From Candidatus Eremiobacter antarcticus (lineage in GTDB: Bacteria > Vulcanimicrobiota > Vulcanimicrobiia > Eremiobacterales > Eremiobacteraceae), in the NCBI GenBank assembly GCA_003244105.1, contig QHBK01000014.1, forward strand, positions 150,290-214,289: a stretch of 64,000 bases of DNA. Reading direction: 5' to 3'. The notes beneath the pieces were generated by a model that did no database searches, was not told the origin of the DNA, and saw only the letters and a list, made by a program, of their open reading frames with translations. Shown piece by piece: positions 44,873-54,129 of the stretch. The first letter of the stretch is position 1, and every line of letters starts with the position of its first letter. The position numbers were made by a program, and so were the translations under genes.

Positions 44873-44945
44873 AGAGAGAACGCGCGCGTGGCATGCGGCG
44901 TTGCACCGCCTTGCTCCGGTGGGATGAGAAAGCGGTGAACCGGCC

Positions 44946-45671
44946 TTAGGAGCTCCCGCTTTTGGATGCGCTCGCGGCCGCGCTGCTTTGGCCGGACGTT
45001 TGTTCTTGAAGCGCGATAATCTGCTCGGCCACATCGCCGAGATCTTTGCCGACGATATCGGGCTTGCCGGAAAGCGGGTTCAAGACCTGATCTTCGCGGG
45101 CCACGAAAGCGGCCATGCAACCGGCGTGCAGAGCCCCACTGACATCCCAGTCGTGCGCCGAGATCAAGCGCATCTCGGACGGTTGAACGCCCAGAACTTC
45201 GGCTGCCTTTTGATACACGCGCGGGGCCGGCTTGAACTGGCGCACGGAGTCCGCGGACAAAATGCGTTCGAAGTAGTCGCGCAAGCCCGCGTTTGCGAGC
45301 TGCTCCTCGACCACTTCGACGGTGGAGTTGGAAAGAGCGGTCATCCGCACGTTCGCACTCTTGAGCCGCTCGAGGGCGGGTGCAACGTCGGGATGAGGGC
45401 GCAGCCGGCGCATCGCCTCCAAAATGCCGTCAGTCTGCTCGTCTGCGACCTTGAGCCGCCGGCGGTCGATCATCATCTCCAGCGACGCTCTGCCGATCGT
45501 CGAGAAATCTTGGTATGCGTCGGTTATGGTCGAGACCATCGCCGACTGCACCACTTGGGAGAACCATTGCTGCCGTGCGGTTGCGTCGCCCAACGTGCCC
45601 TCGAAGAGCGAATCCAACGTCTTGAGATCGAGCAACGTTTCCATGACGTCGAACACGCAGACTTTGACCAT
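44946..45671 (-). CDS. HAD-superfamily hydrolase, type II 2-haloacid dehalogenase-like
   Basis: A 241-residue haloacid dehalogenase-fold enzyme. Nucleophile Asp8 lies in CVFDVMETLLD. The motif II Ser/Asn is in ALSNST, motif III Lys in QFKPAPRVYQKA, and motif IV in ISAHDWDVSGALHAG, all as in L-2-haloacid dehalogenases. The usual Gly after the nucleophile loop is Glu here (DVMET rather than DxxGT). The C-terminus is a Ser/Ala tail. Third gene of an operon with the DUF3052 and zinc-ribbon-like genes. Confidence 0.86.
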   Translation of the reverse strand: MVKVCVFDVMETLLDLKTLDSLFEGTLGDATARQQWFSQVVQSAMVSTITDAYQDFSTIGRASLEMMIDRRRLKVADEQTDGILEAMRRLRPHPDVAPALERLKSANVRMTALSNSTVEVVEEQLANAGLRDYFERILSADSVRQFKPAPRVYQKAAEVLGVQPSEMRLISAHDWDVSGALHAGCMAAFVAREDQVLNPLSGKPDIVGKDLGDVAEQIIALQEQTSGQSSAAASASKSGSS

Positions 45672-45698
45672 CTCACACTTCCTTGCAGCGGCGGTTTA

Positions 45699-46115
45699 TC
45701 AGCGCTCGCTCAGACGATAGACGAACTTCAGGCCCGACCAGACCTCGTCGACAGCGCATACTTTTACGTCGACCAACCCGTTCCCCAGACCGATCTCGCG
45801 AACGATGTTCTCATTCAGATCCGTCCGAACGCCGGACGTAGTTTTTGGCCATGATATCCACAACGTACCGTCTTTGGCGAGGGCGGCCTTCAACGCGGCG
45901 AACTTTCTCTGCAGCGCTTGGCGGCTGGCGGTGAAGAAATGGATGAAATCGAGCGGCCCTCTCAGCGAGGCCCTTCTTGTCACGCCTGCCGGCAGTTGTC
46001 CGAACGCGGCGTCCACTTTCTTCGGCGCGTTGAAGATTGCTATGTCGGTGTGCGGCTTGATGCCGAGATTGTCGATGAGCGGGCGCTCGGAGTAGGCGGT
46101 ATGCCCTCTTGGCAC
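45699..46115 (-). CDS. DUF3052 family protein
   Basis: GTG at 46115 (VPRGHTAYSERPLI), placed seven bases after the upstream stop; a longer frame runs through the upstream gene. Family-typical stretches are LGIKPHTDIAIFNAP, RGPLDFIHFF, LKAALAKDGTLWISWPKTTSGV, TDLNENIVREIGL and DVKVCAVDEVWSGLKFVYR. The biochemical role of DUF3052 is unknown. It is mid-operon between a zinc-ribbon-like protein and a HAD hydrolase. Confidence 0.85.
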   Translation of the reverse strand: MPRGHTAYSERPLIDNLGIKPHTDIAIFNAPKKVDAAFGQLPAGVTRRASLRGPLDFIHFFTASRQALQRKFAALKAALAKDGTLWISWPKTTSGVRTDLNENIVREIGLGNGLVDVKVCAVDEVWSGLKFVYRLSER

Positions 46116-46122
46116 GCAGTCT

Positions 46123-46587
46123 CTATGCCGGTTCGTTGAGGGCGACGTTGTGTATGGGGCATCGTGGGATCGCTTGAGCCGCGGAACTGGGCCGCCAGCG
46201 GTAGTCACCGCGCGGGCAGACATACTCGGCCGTTGATACGGCGCTCCCCGAGGCGGGCGAGCTTTGAGGTGCCGCGCCTTTGGAAGGCTTGCGGGCGTCT
46301 TCAGTCCAGGCAGCGCTGGTCTCGTGCTTTTCCAAGTATAGCCGCATCCAATCTCGGGCTATCTCTATCCGGCCCATCGTCTCGAGCGCTGTGTCGAGGA
46401 ACGGACGCACTTCCTCTTGCTGTGCCCGGGGGCTGATGGCTTCGCCGAGAGCTTGCTGCAGTTCGGTTCGCTCGTCACGCGTGAGGGCTTCAGTGCGCTG
46501 TTGAAGATCATGGGCGCCGCTCGTGAGTCGCCCGGAAAGCGCGCCGTGAAATTCTCTGAGTCCTTGTAGAATCGTCTGGTCGATCAT
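46123..46587 (-). CDS. Helical protein with C-terminal zinc-ribbon-like motif
   Basis: MIDQTILQGLREFHG begins a mostly helical first ~100 residues, followed by an Ala/Ser/Pro linker. The last 35 residues (YVCPRGDYRWR then IPRCPIHNV) carry Cys, Cys and His in a short rubredoxin- or zinc-ribbon-like layout. First gene of the operon with DUF3052 and HAD. No family name can be given. Confidence 0.6.
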   Translation of the reverse strand: MIDQTILQGLREFHGALSGRLTSGAHDLQQRTEALTRDERTELQQALGEAISPRAQQEEVRPFLDTALETMGRIEIARDWMRLYLEKHETSAAWTEDARKPSKGAAPQSSPASGSAVSTAEYVCPRGDYRWRPSSAAQAIPRCPIHNVALNEPA

Positions 46588-46648
46588 TGAGCGCCCCTTT
46601 TTGTGTCCGGTTCAGTTCTTGTGCGCGACTTTGCGTTTCCTGGCAACG

Positions 46649-46673
46649 AAAAAGGCCGGTCTTGCGATCGGCC
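46649..46673 (-). terminator. Rho-independent terminator
   Basis: Eight-base stem (46654-46661 with 46666-46673, one G-T wobble), four-base loop. On the minus strand it is followed by five Ts. It is 41 bases past the stop of the gene ending at 46714. Confidence 0.7.
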
Positions 46674-46713
46674 CATCATCATGCAGGAGCGCCCGCTCCT
46701 TCGGTATGGCGGA

Positions 46714-47076
46714 CTACGTCGTGACCTTCGCCGGCTCGGCGGCGGCCGCAGGTTTCGCAGCTCCGCGATTGGAGCGGAAGTTGCGGTTCACGACGGGAGG
46801 ACGCGGAAGCGGTTCTTGACCGAGCGCCGTTCGAAGGGCATCAACGAAGTAATTGGCTGCCGCTTGCGACGAGCGCGCGTTGAAGGGATCGTATTGTCGC
46901 ATTATAGGCTCGCCCTTGTCGTTATGGAGTTGCACTTCCCACAACTGGTTGGACCAGCTGGCCGCGACCACCAAATTCTTGTAGCGCGCCTTTAGACCGT
47001 CACGCTCGACCTTGGTCTCGACCATCTGCGCTTTGATTTGGTCAAAAAAAGTTTGAATGTACTCGTTTGGTTCCAC
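46714..47076 (-). CDS. Hypothetical protein with Ala-rich basic tail, 120 aa
   Basis: A GTG at 47076 with a GAGGA site upstream gives VEPNEYIQTFFDQIKAQ. The first 90 residues form a small alpha/beta domain (KNLVVAASWSNQLWEVQLHNDKGEP). The tail is Pro/Ala/Lys-rich with NRNFRSNRGAAKPAAAAEP, reminiscent of nucleic-acid-binding linkers. It is bounded by terminators on both sides, so it stands alone. Family unknown. Confidence 0.6.
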   Translation of the reverse strand: MEPNEYIQTFFDQIKAQMVETKVERDGLKARYKNLVVAASWSNQLWEVQLHNDKGEPIMRQYDPFNARSSQAAANYFVDALRTALGQEPLPRPPVVNRNFRSNRGAAKPAAAAEPAKVTT

Positions 47077-47162
47077 TCTGCACGTCCTCTTCTCGGGAAC
47101 AGTATGTTTTCGCCAATGGGGCCAAAAGTCCGCTAATTCGGGCGGTCTTGGAGAAAATGCAA

Positions 47163-47186
47163 GGGCGGCCGCTTTACTGGCCGCCC
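47163..47186. terminator. GC-rich inverted repeat, possible terminator
   Basis: GGGCGGCC at 47163-47170 pairs with GGCCGCCC at 47179-47186 over an eight-base loop. It lies 40 bases past the stop of the double-cupredoxin gene. The trailing T content on the minus strand is modest. Confidence 0.5.
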
Positions 47187-47225
47187 CGCATAGCATGTGT
47201 GACTAGGCGCCCTAGCGGCGACGAG

Positions 47226-48272
47226 TTAGTGTACTGTGACGGTCGATACCATGCCCTCGTCGTCGTGGAAGATACACGCGTACTTGAAGGTTCCGGCTTT
47301 GGTGAACGTCAGGCTGAAGCTTCCACCTGGAAGCAGCACGCCTGAATTCACCAAGGTCGATCCGTCATACGTGTTGCCTCCGGACGGCGGTGCGAACGGC
47401 GGCAGGCTAGGCGGTACGTCTTGGCCTGCGATCGGGAACGTGACCGTGTGCGGAGCGTTGTTGGATTCGTTCGTCCACGTCACCGTCGTGCCGACAGCGA
47501 CCGACACGGGTCCGTCATCCAGAGACGGCCCATCGAGGAAGCGCAACACGGATGAGTTAGAGGGTGGCGCCGCGGTCAAACCCGGAGCTATTCCGGCCGC
47601 CAGATGAGTCCCGCCCATCGTGAACGGGAATTCTGCAACTGAACCGGAGGCAGCGGAGAGATCCGTCGCCATTAAGCTTGCGCCTTGCGCATCGTAGTCG
47701 GCTTGCGTCTTGGGATAGGCACTGCCGCGATCATTGACGACGATCGTGCCTTGCATTTCTGGGCCGTGATTCAGGCAGTAGAATTTATACGTGCCGGCTT
47801 TCGTGAACTGAACCGAATAGGATTGACCTGCGAACATGAAGCCTGAGCTGATGTAGTTCGTCCCGTCGTAGGTGTGCCCACCCACCGGCGCCGCGACCGA
47901 CGGATCGCCAGGCGGCGGCAGCGGCTTTCCGCCGGGGAATGTGACGGTATGGGGCTCACCGGTTACCGTGAACTGCCATGTGATGACATCGCCGACATTG
48001 ACCGTCATGTCCGGCGGATAGAATCGCCAGCCCTGTAATGCACCATGGGGGCTTGCGGTGCCGGGTTTCGCGAACCACGTCTTGCCGAGCGGGCAGGATA
48101 CCGGACTTCCACCCGGAGCCGGCGACGAGCTTAACGCGTTATTTCCGTTGCCGTTCGCAAACGGTCCGGCTGCGCCCCCGCCGCCGCCGCCGCCGCAGGC
48201 GGCCACAAGCGAACCGGCGACGCAGACTGCAACGGCGAAAAAACTAAGGCTTCTATCCTTATGTGCTTGCAT
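47226..48272 (-). CDS. Lipoprotein with two cupredoxin domains
   Basis: Lipobox VAAC with Cys26, then a poly-Gly/Asn linker. Domain 1 (about 60-180) has copper ligands in EPHTVTF (His) and YCLNHGPEM (Cys, His, Met). Domain 2 (about 245-348) has APHTVTF and ACIFHDDEGM. Both sites therefore look complete, and the two domains share a GGxTYDGTxxxxSG segment, showing an internal duplication. Probably an outer-face electron carrier or copper reservoir. A GAGGAG site precedes the ATG. Confidence 0.88.
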   Translation of the reverse strand: MQAHKDRSLSFFAVAVCVAGSLVAACGGGGGGGAAGPFANGNGNNALSSSPAPGGSPVSCPLGKTWFAKPGTASPHGALQGWRFYPPDMTVNVGDVITWQFTVTGEPHTVTFPGGKPLPPPGDPSVAAPVGGHTYDGTNYISSGFMFAGQSYSVQFTKAGTYKFYCLNHGPEMQGTIVVNDRGSAYPKTQADYDAQGASLMATDLSAASGSVAEFPFTMGGTHLAAGIAPGLTAAPPSNSSVLRFLDGPSLDDGPVSVAVGTTVTWTNESNNAPHTVTFPIAGQDVPPSLPPFAPPSGGNTYDGSTLVNSGVLLPGGSFSLTFTKAGTFKYACIFHDDEGMVSTVTVH

Positions 48273-48402
48273 TTCAACTCCTCAAAATTTGATTTGGCCC
48301 TGTCTGGAACCTCGCCCACTTGGGTTTCGGAAAGGATCGTTCCCGCCAACCAAGGACCTAATTTGAGGGCGAGCAGGCGACCGCTTTATTGAGGCAACGC
48401 TT

Positions 48403-48966
48403 CTAGGTCGTTTGAGAATCGACGGCGAGCCATGAGTCGTTAATCGCCAGTCGCGGTACGCCCACCGGATAACGGCCTTGCGGATACTTCTTCTCCCATT
48501 CGCGCGCGCGGACGACGATGAACTCGAGATTTTCCCAGATCGATGGATCGTTGTTGCGCCTCACGAGCGCAACAATCGGTTCCACGATACGCCAGGTGGC
48601 GAGTATTCGGTTTGAATAGACATCCATGAAGGTGTCTTCCGGGATCAACTTGTTTTTGATGAGGCTGCCGACCCACTCGTACGAGTTGCAGATATTCAGC
48701 CAAGGGTTGTTTTCGCGTTGAAAGGAGCCGGCGGTGACCTGCTGACGGAATTCTTTGTCAGGCAGCCGTTGCTGCAGAATGACCTTGGCGCGATCGACCC
48801 ATTCGGTGAACACGGGGTCTTCCACGCGGCTCAGGACGTTCAACAGGCCGGTTAGCTGGTTGTTCGCGCGCATGTGACGCAGCTGGACCGCTGCCGCTAT
48901 AGCTGTCACGCCGATGACGACAAACGTGCCGATAGCCGCAAAATTACTGATAAATTCTGATGACAT
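48403..48966 (-). CDS. Single-span membrane protein, DUF4760-like paralogue A
   Basis: The ATG at 48966 with GAGGAGG upstream gives MSSEFISNFAAIGTFVVIGVT, one transmembrane span at residues ~8-25. Then VQLRHMRANNQLTG, a cytosolic helical region of ~150 residues. It is clearly related to the gene at 54514-55101 on the other side of the Lhr helicase (shared IGTFVVIGVTA, QLRHxRAxNQLTG). The family resembles DUF4760; function unknown. Confidence 0.72.
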   Translation of the reverse strand: MSSEFISNFAAIGTFVVIGVTAIAAAVQLRHMRANNQLTGLLNVLSRVEDPVFTEWVDRAKVILQQRLPDKEFRQQVTAGSFQRENNPWLNICNSYEWVGSLIKNKLIPEDTFMDVYSNRILATWRIVEPIVALVRRNNDPSIWENLEFIVVRAREWEKKYPQGRYPVGVPRLAINDSWLAVDSQTT

Positions 48967-49122
48967 AGTTCCTCCTCGATGGCGCCATGCGCGCGGCTTT
49001 GTCCGGTGTCTTCCGGCTCCCTGTAGCAAGTATGGCATATGAATCGTGGCCTGCGTCATAGGTGCTGTCGCGGAACCTGCGCAGTGCCGAAATACGTTTA
49101 TATGCCAAAGGGAGAACCACTA

Positions 49123-49602
49123 ATGCTTTCAAGTTCCTTGCAGAAGTTCTCGAGCCTCAAATGGCTGATCGCCCTCGCGCTCGTGGCGACGTTCGCGCTG
49201 AGCTCGGTCGCGCCCGGTCTGGCAGAAACAGCCGGCCAGCGTTCGACGCGCAACATCATCCTGGGCGGCGTCGCAGCGGTCGCGGCAATCGTGCTCTACA
49301 ACAACTATCATCACAAGCAGGTCGCACACGATACCATCGTCGGGCGGACACGCGACGGCGGAATCGTGTACGGCGACGGCCGGGTTGTCTACCCCAACGG
49401 TCAGGTGGTCTACACCAGCAACGACGGACGGTCGCTTTGCACCTACGATGGATACGGCCAGCAGTGCCGCCCAACAGCACGCCCGTATGCTTGGCGCTAT
49501 GCCGGCGAACGGACTTGGCATGACAACGGCCTGCACAAGGGCTGGCACAAGGACAAAGACAAGCACGATCGCGATGACCGCCGCGACGGAGACGACCGCT
49601 AA
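49123..49602 (+). CDS. Exported/membrane protein with Asp/Lys/His tail
   Basis: The ATG at 49123 (GGGAG upstream) gives a signal peptide (SLKWLIALALVATFAL, cleavage near GLAE). A second hydrophobic stretch follows (NIILGGVAAVAAIVLYNN). The soluble part has a YGDGRVVYPNGQVVYTSNDGRS repeat and a charged tail of KD, KH and DR residues. A strong terminator follows the stop. Family unknown. Confidence 0.65.
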   Translation: MLSSSLQKFSSLKWLIALALVATFALSSVAPGLAETAGQRSTRNIILGGVAAVAAIVLYNNYHHKQVAHDTIVGRTRDGGIVYGDGRVVYPNGQVVYTSNDGRSLCTYDGYGQQCRPTARPYAWRYAGERTWHDNGLHKGWHKDKDKHDRDDRRDGDDR

Positions 49603-49622
49603 CCAAAGTTTCGCCCCTTGCG

Positions 49623-49657
49623 AAAAGAAAGAGCCGGCTCAGGCCGGCTCTTTTCTT
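49623..49657 (+). terminator. Strong rho-independent terminator
   Basis: Stem GAGCCGGC (49631-49638) with GCCGGCTC (49643-49650), extended by A/T pairs on both sides, then TTTTCTT. It lies 21 bases past the stop at 49602. Confidence 0.85.
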
Positions 49658-49705
49658 ATCTCCCCACGCGGAAAAACGCCTTCCGGCGCGAATCTTTCAT
49701 TTCTT

Positions 49706-49849
49706 ATGCTCAACCGCGACCCTAAGAAACAGGCCTTTCTCGAACTGCTCGTGCGCGTTGCCATGCTCAACTACGGCATGTGGGCAGCGTTGTTTTTGCT
49801 GTGCGTCGGGTTATTATGCGTGGCCGCGCTGATCTTGTACCTGAAGTGA
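49706..49849 (+). CDS. 47-aa membrane protein coupled to the Lhr helicase
   Basis: ATG at 49706, reading MLNRDPKKQAFLELLVRV then one long hydrophobic span to LILYLK. Its TGA overlaps the helicase ATG in a TGATG arrangement, a hallmark of translational coupling. It is missed if only long frames are considered, and it contradicts an upstream helicase start at 49780. Function unknown; it could anchor or regulate helicase synthesis. Confidence 0.6.
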   Translation: MLNRDPKKQAFLELLVRVAMLNYGMWAALFLLCVGLLCVAALILYLK

Positions 49850-52800
49850 TGCTGGAAACTGAGACAAAGCCGGCGTTCGCCTTCGATCCGCTCGTTGAGG
49901 AGTGGTTTCACTCGAAATTTGCCGAGCCGACCGCGCCGCAGGTGGCCGGCTGGCCGCATATCCAGTCGGGCCACGATGTACTGATTTCCGCACCCACCGG
50001 TTCGGGCAAGACGCTTGCGGCCTTCCTATCCGCAGTGGACCGTTTGGTGCGCGAAGCGCGGGGTGGTGCGGAAGGACTGCCAAACGAGATTCAGATTCTG
50101 TACGTGTCGCCGCTTAAAGCGCTGGTCAATGACGTTCAAAAGAACCTCGAGCAGCCGCTGGCAGAAATCACGGAGCTGGCTGCAGCGCAGGGAGTGGCGC
50201 TGGCACCGATCCGGACGGCGTTGCGCACAGGCGATACGCCGATGCGCGAGCGCGCGCAAATGCTCGCCAAGACGCCGCACATTTTGGTGACAACCCCGGA
50301 GTCGCTTTTCATCTTGCTGACGGCAGCGCGTTCGCGCGAAAAGCTGCGCACCATCTCCACGATCATCGTCGACGAGATCCACGCCATGGTCGGCAACAAG
50401 CGGGGACCCCACCTGGCGCTGTCGCTTGCGCGCTTGGATCGACTCGTCACCGATAGCGGGCGGCCGAAGCCGCAGCGCATCGGCTTGTCCGCAACGGTGA
50501 AACCGGTTGAGGAAGTGTCAGCGTTCTTGGCCGGCACAAATGAGCCAACGCGCCGCGCCAAAATTGGGACTCAAAACGGCACAATCGCTGAACAGTCCGC
50601 AACGCACTCCATGGAGATCGTCAACATCGGGCACCGGCGCGCGATGGATCTATCCGTTGAGGTGCCTCAGGACGAGCTTGGACCTGTCGCCAGCGCGGAG
50701 ATGTGGGGTGAGATCTACGATCGTTTAGCCGCGCTTATCTTGGAACACCGCACGACGCTGATCTTCGTGAGCACGCGCCGGCTGTCGGAGCGCATCGCGC
50801 ACAATCTCATTCCGCGGTTGGGCGAGGGTACGGTGATGCCGCATCACGGCAGTCTCGCGCGCCATATTCGCATGGACACGGAAGCCAAGCTCAAGAACGG
50901 CGAGTTGCGAGCAGTGGTCGCGACCGCGTCGCTGGAGCTGGGCATCGACATCGGCTCTGTTGATCTCGTCGTGCAAATCGGCTCCTCGCGTTCGATTGCG
51001 GTTGCCTTGCAGCGTATCGGCCGCTCCGGTCACTGGGTAGGCGCCAAGCCCAAGGGCATCCTCATGGCCACGACGCGCGACGATCTCGTTGAGTGTGCCG
51101 CCGTGGTGAGAGCCATCCGCACCGGCGCCATGGACAGGCTCGAACTGTCGGAAGCACCGCAGGATATTCTTGCTCAGCAGATCGTCGCGGCGTGCGCGGC
51201 GGACGATTGGGATGAAGACGAGCTCTTCACCCTTGTGCGCTCGGCATATCCTTACCGTAATTTGGAGCGCGCCCAATTCGACGCCGTGGTGGACATCATG
51301 TCGGAAGGGATTGCGACCTCCCGCGGTCGCGCGGGAACGTTGCTGCATCGGGATCGAGTGAATCACCGCCTGCGCGGGCGGCGCGGGGCGCGTCTGGCGG
51401 CGATCACGTCAGGCGGTGCCATCGCGGATACGGCTCAATATGCTGTGGTGGTCGAGCCCGAGGGAACGACGGTGGGGCACATCGACGAAGACTTCGCCAT
51501 CGAGAGCTTGAGCGGCGACATCTTCCTGCTCGGTACGAACTCTTGGCGCATCCGGCGCGTGGAGCAGGGGCGGGTTCGGGTGGATGACGCTCACGGCGCG
51601 CCGCCGACGATTCCCTTTTGGAATGGTGAGGCTCCGGGGAGAACGCTCGAGCTGTCGCAGGAGGTCGCGCGCTTACGCCAGCGAGTCGCTGACATCGTGG
51701 ATGAATCCGGCAAAGCTGATGCGTGCGACTACCTGCAACGCGAGTGCGGGCTGGATCGCCTCGGGGCAGAGCAGGTCGTGGACTATATCGTTGCCGGCAA
51801 AGCCATTCTCGGCGTCGTTCCCACAACCGACGTGGTGGTCGCCGAGCGCTTCTTCGATGAAGCCGGCGGCATGCAGTTGGTAATCCACGCGCCGTTTGGT
51901 GCGCGCATCAACCGGGCGTGGGGACTGGCGCTGCGCAAGCGCTTCTGCCGTTCATTCAACTTGGAGCTGCAGGCTGCGGCGACGGACAACGGCATCGTCA
52001 TCTCGCTGAGCGAGCAGCACGCGTTTCCGCTGCTGATCATCTTCGAGTTCTTGAAATCCGCCAACGTGGAAGACGTGCTGACCCAGGCCATGCTCGTTTC
52101 TCCTATGTTCACCGCTCGTTGGCGTTGGGATGCGCAGCGTTTTCTGGCACTGTTACGGTTCCGCGGCGGCAAAAAAGTGCCGGCCAACATCCAGCGCATG
52201 AAGGCCGATGATCTTTTGGCCGCCGTGTTTCCCGATCAAGCGGCTTGCCCGGAAAATCTGGAAGGCGCCCCGGTGAGCATTCCGGATCATCCGCTTGTGA
52301 ACGAGGTCATCTCCGACTGCCTGCATGAGGCGATGGACATCGAAGGTTTGAAGGGCATTTTGCGGCGCATCGAAGACGGATCGATGAAGACCGTGGCGAT
52401 CGATACGGCCGAGCCGTCGATGTTTTCGCACGAGATCCTCAACGCGAATCCATTTGCGTATCTCGACGATGCGCCGTTGGAAGAGCGCCGCGCCCGAGCC
52501 GTCCAGTTGCGCAGCACGTTGCGATCAGATGTGTCGCAGGGCGTCGGCGTGCTCGACGTTGAGGCGATCAAACTGGTGTCGGAAGAATCTTGGCCGGTTG
52601 TTCGCGACGCCGACGAGCTGCACGACGCCCTGTTGACCCTGATAGCTTTGCCTCCGGTTCTCGAGTGGCAACCATCTTTCGACGAACTCGTGGGAGCCCG
52701 ACGGGCGACTGCGCTCGTCAGCAACAAGGACGGCTCGTCTGCGACGTTTTGGGTCGCTGCGGAAAAGATGGACCTCTTGTTGGCACTGCATCGCGACGCT

Positions 52801-54129
52801 GTCTTGCAGCCACCCATTGAAGCGATTCACTCGGAGCGCGACGAGGCTTTGAGTGCGGAGGGTGCAGCACGTGAGGTCGTGCGCGGCTGGCTCGAATCGA
52901 CCGGACCGCAAACGGCCGACGCTCTCGCAGACCGGTTGGCCGTCTCACGGGAGCTGATAGAAGCGGCCCTTCTTCAGCTTGAGAACGAAGGTCAAGTGCT
53001 GCGCGGCAGTTTCAACCCGGGCGTTGCGAACGAGTGGTGCAATCGTCGCGTGCTCGCGCGCATCCATCGGTTGACATTGGGAACGCTTCGCCGGGAAATA
53101 GAGCCGGTGAGCACCGCGCAATACATGCGCTTCCTCGATCAATGGCAGCATATTGCGCCCGGCACTCAGCTGCATGGGGTCGACGGCACGCTTCAGATCG
53201 TCAAGCAGCTTCAGGGCTTGGAATTTCCCGCATCCGCTTGGGAGACGGAGATACTGCCGAAACGTGTGGCTCGCTACAAACCGGAATATTTGGACAAGCT
53301 GTGCGCGAGCGGCGAGGTCATGTGGGGGCGTCTCTCGCCGCACCCCGCCTTTGAAAAGCCGGAGGAGCAGAGAAATCGTCGCGTGCGTCCCAGCCGCATA
53401 GCGCCCGTCTCGCTGTTCTTGCGTCAAGATGCACACTGGCTCATCCCGAAGTCGCGGCGCGACACGGCAGCGCTTTCGCCGTCTGCTCAAGATGTATTAT
53501 CAGCGATCGAGCACAACGGTGCGGCGTTCTTTATCGATCTCGTGCGCATCACCGGCCGTCTTGCAAGCGAGGTTGAAGACGGTCTGTGGGAGCTGGTCGC
53601 GGCGGGCTTGGTGACGGCCGACGGCTTTGACAACCTGCGCGCTTTGATCAATCCGAAACGGCGCTTGGCGCTCGGCCGGCGCAATATGTCTCGCCCGCGC
53701 AATTCGCTCGGTCGCTGGGCGCTTCTGCAGACCGCTTCGCACGACAAAGACATTGAGGCGTTTGCACGCCAGCTGTTGGCTCGATGGGGTATCGTCTTCC
53801 GCGACGTCGTACAAAAGGAAACGATGGCGCCTGCATGGCGCGACTTGCTTGTGGTTCTGCGTCGTCTGGAAGCCCAGGGGGAGATCCGGGGAGGCCGGTT
53901 TGTCGCAAGCTTTGTGGGCGAACAGTTCTGCCAAAGTCCAGCAATCGATCTTCTGCGCGCTACCCGGCACTCAGAAACGGCAAGCGCGACTGGCGCAACA
54001 GCGATCAGCGCGGTATCGACTCGCCAGACCGAACCGAAGCGGCCGGATCCACGCGACCCATTTGGCGGGGCTGACATAGACGACTGGTGGTCGGAGGTCA
54101 AGAAGCACCCTGCGTGGCCGAAAAACTGA
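49849..54129 (+). CDS. lhr: Lhr-family ATP-dependent DNA helicase
   Basis: A 1426-residue superfamily 2 helicase. Walker A APTGSGKT, DEIH box (VDEIHAMVGNKRG), GLSATV, and motif VI-like LQRIGRSGHWVG are intact. The Lhr-core winged-helix and associated beta region follow, and then the long Lhr C-terminal part (ending [17 protein letters not shown]). Lhr enzymes translocate 3'-5' on single-stranded DNA and unwind RNA:DNA hybrids. Start at 49849 chosen by TGATG coupling and by the N-terminus MLETETKPAF. Confidence 0.93.
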   Translation: MLETETKPAFAFDPLVEEWFHSKFAEPTAPQVAGWPHIQSGHDVLISAPTGSGKTLAAFLSAVDRLVREARGGAEGLPNEIQILYVSPLKALVNDVQKNLEQPLAEITELAAAQGVALAPIRTALRTGDTPMRERAQMLAKTPHILVTTPESLFILLTAARSREKLRTISTIIVDEIHAMVGNKRGPHLALSLARLDRLVTDSGRPKPQRIGLSATVKPVEEVSAFLAGTNEPTRRAKIGTQNGTIAEQSATHSMEIVNIGHRRAMDLSVEVPQDELGPVASAEMWGEIYDRLAALILEHRTTLIFVSTRRLSERIAHNLIPRLGEGTVMPHHGSLARHIRMDTEAKLKNGELRAVVATASLELGIDIGSVDLVVQIGSSRSIAVALQRIGRSGHWVGAKPKGILMATTRDDLVECAAVVRAIRTGAMDRLELSEAPQDILAQQIVAACAADDWDEDELFTLVRSAYPYRNLERAQFDAVVDIMSEGIATSRGRAGTLLHRDRVNHRLRGRRGARLAAITSGGAIADTAQYAVVVEPEGTTVGHIDEDFAIESLSGDIFLLGTNSWRIRRVEQGRVRVDDAHGAPPTIPFWNGEAPGRTLELSQEVARLRQRVADIVDESGKADACDYLQRECGLDRLGAEQVVDYIVAGKAILGVVPTTDVVVAERFFDEAGGMQLVIHAPFGARINRAWGLALRKRFCRSFNLELQAAATDNGIVISLSEQHAFPLLIIFEFLKSANVEDVLTQAMLVSPMFTARWRWDAQRFLALLRFRGGKKVPANIQRMKADDLLAAVFPDQAACPENLEGAPVSIPDHPLVNEVISDCLHEAMDIEGLKGILRRIEDGSMKTVAIDTAEPSMFSHEILNANPFAYLDDAPLEERRARAVQLRSTLRSDVSQGVGVLDVEAIKLVSEESWPVVRDADELHDALLTLIALPPVLEWQPSFDELVGARRATALVSNKDGSSATFWVAAEKMDLLLALHRDAVLQPPIEAIHSERDEALSAEGAAREVVRGWLESTGPQTADALADRLAVSRELIEAALLQLENEGQVLRGSFNPGVANEWCNRRVLARIHRLTLGTLRREIEPVSTAQYMRFLDQWQHIAPGTQLHGVDGTLQIVKQLQGLEFPASAWETEILPKRVARYKPEYLDKLCASGEVMWGRLSPHPAFEKPEEQRNRRVRPSRIAPVSLFLRQDAHWLIPKSRRDTAALSPSAQDVLSAIEHNGAAFFIDLVRITGRLASEVEDGLWELVAAGLVTADGFDNLRALINPKRRLALGRRNMSRPRNSLGRWALLQTASHDKDIEAFARQLLARWGIVFRDVVQKETMAPAWRDLLVVLRRLEAQGEIRGGRFVASFVGEQFCQSPAIDLLRATRHSETASATGATAISAVSTRQTEPKRPDPRDPFGGADIDDWWSEVKKHPAWPKN

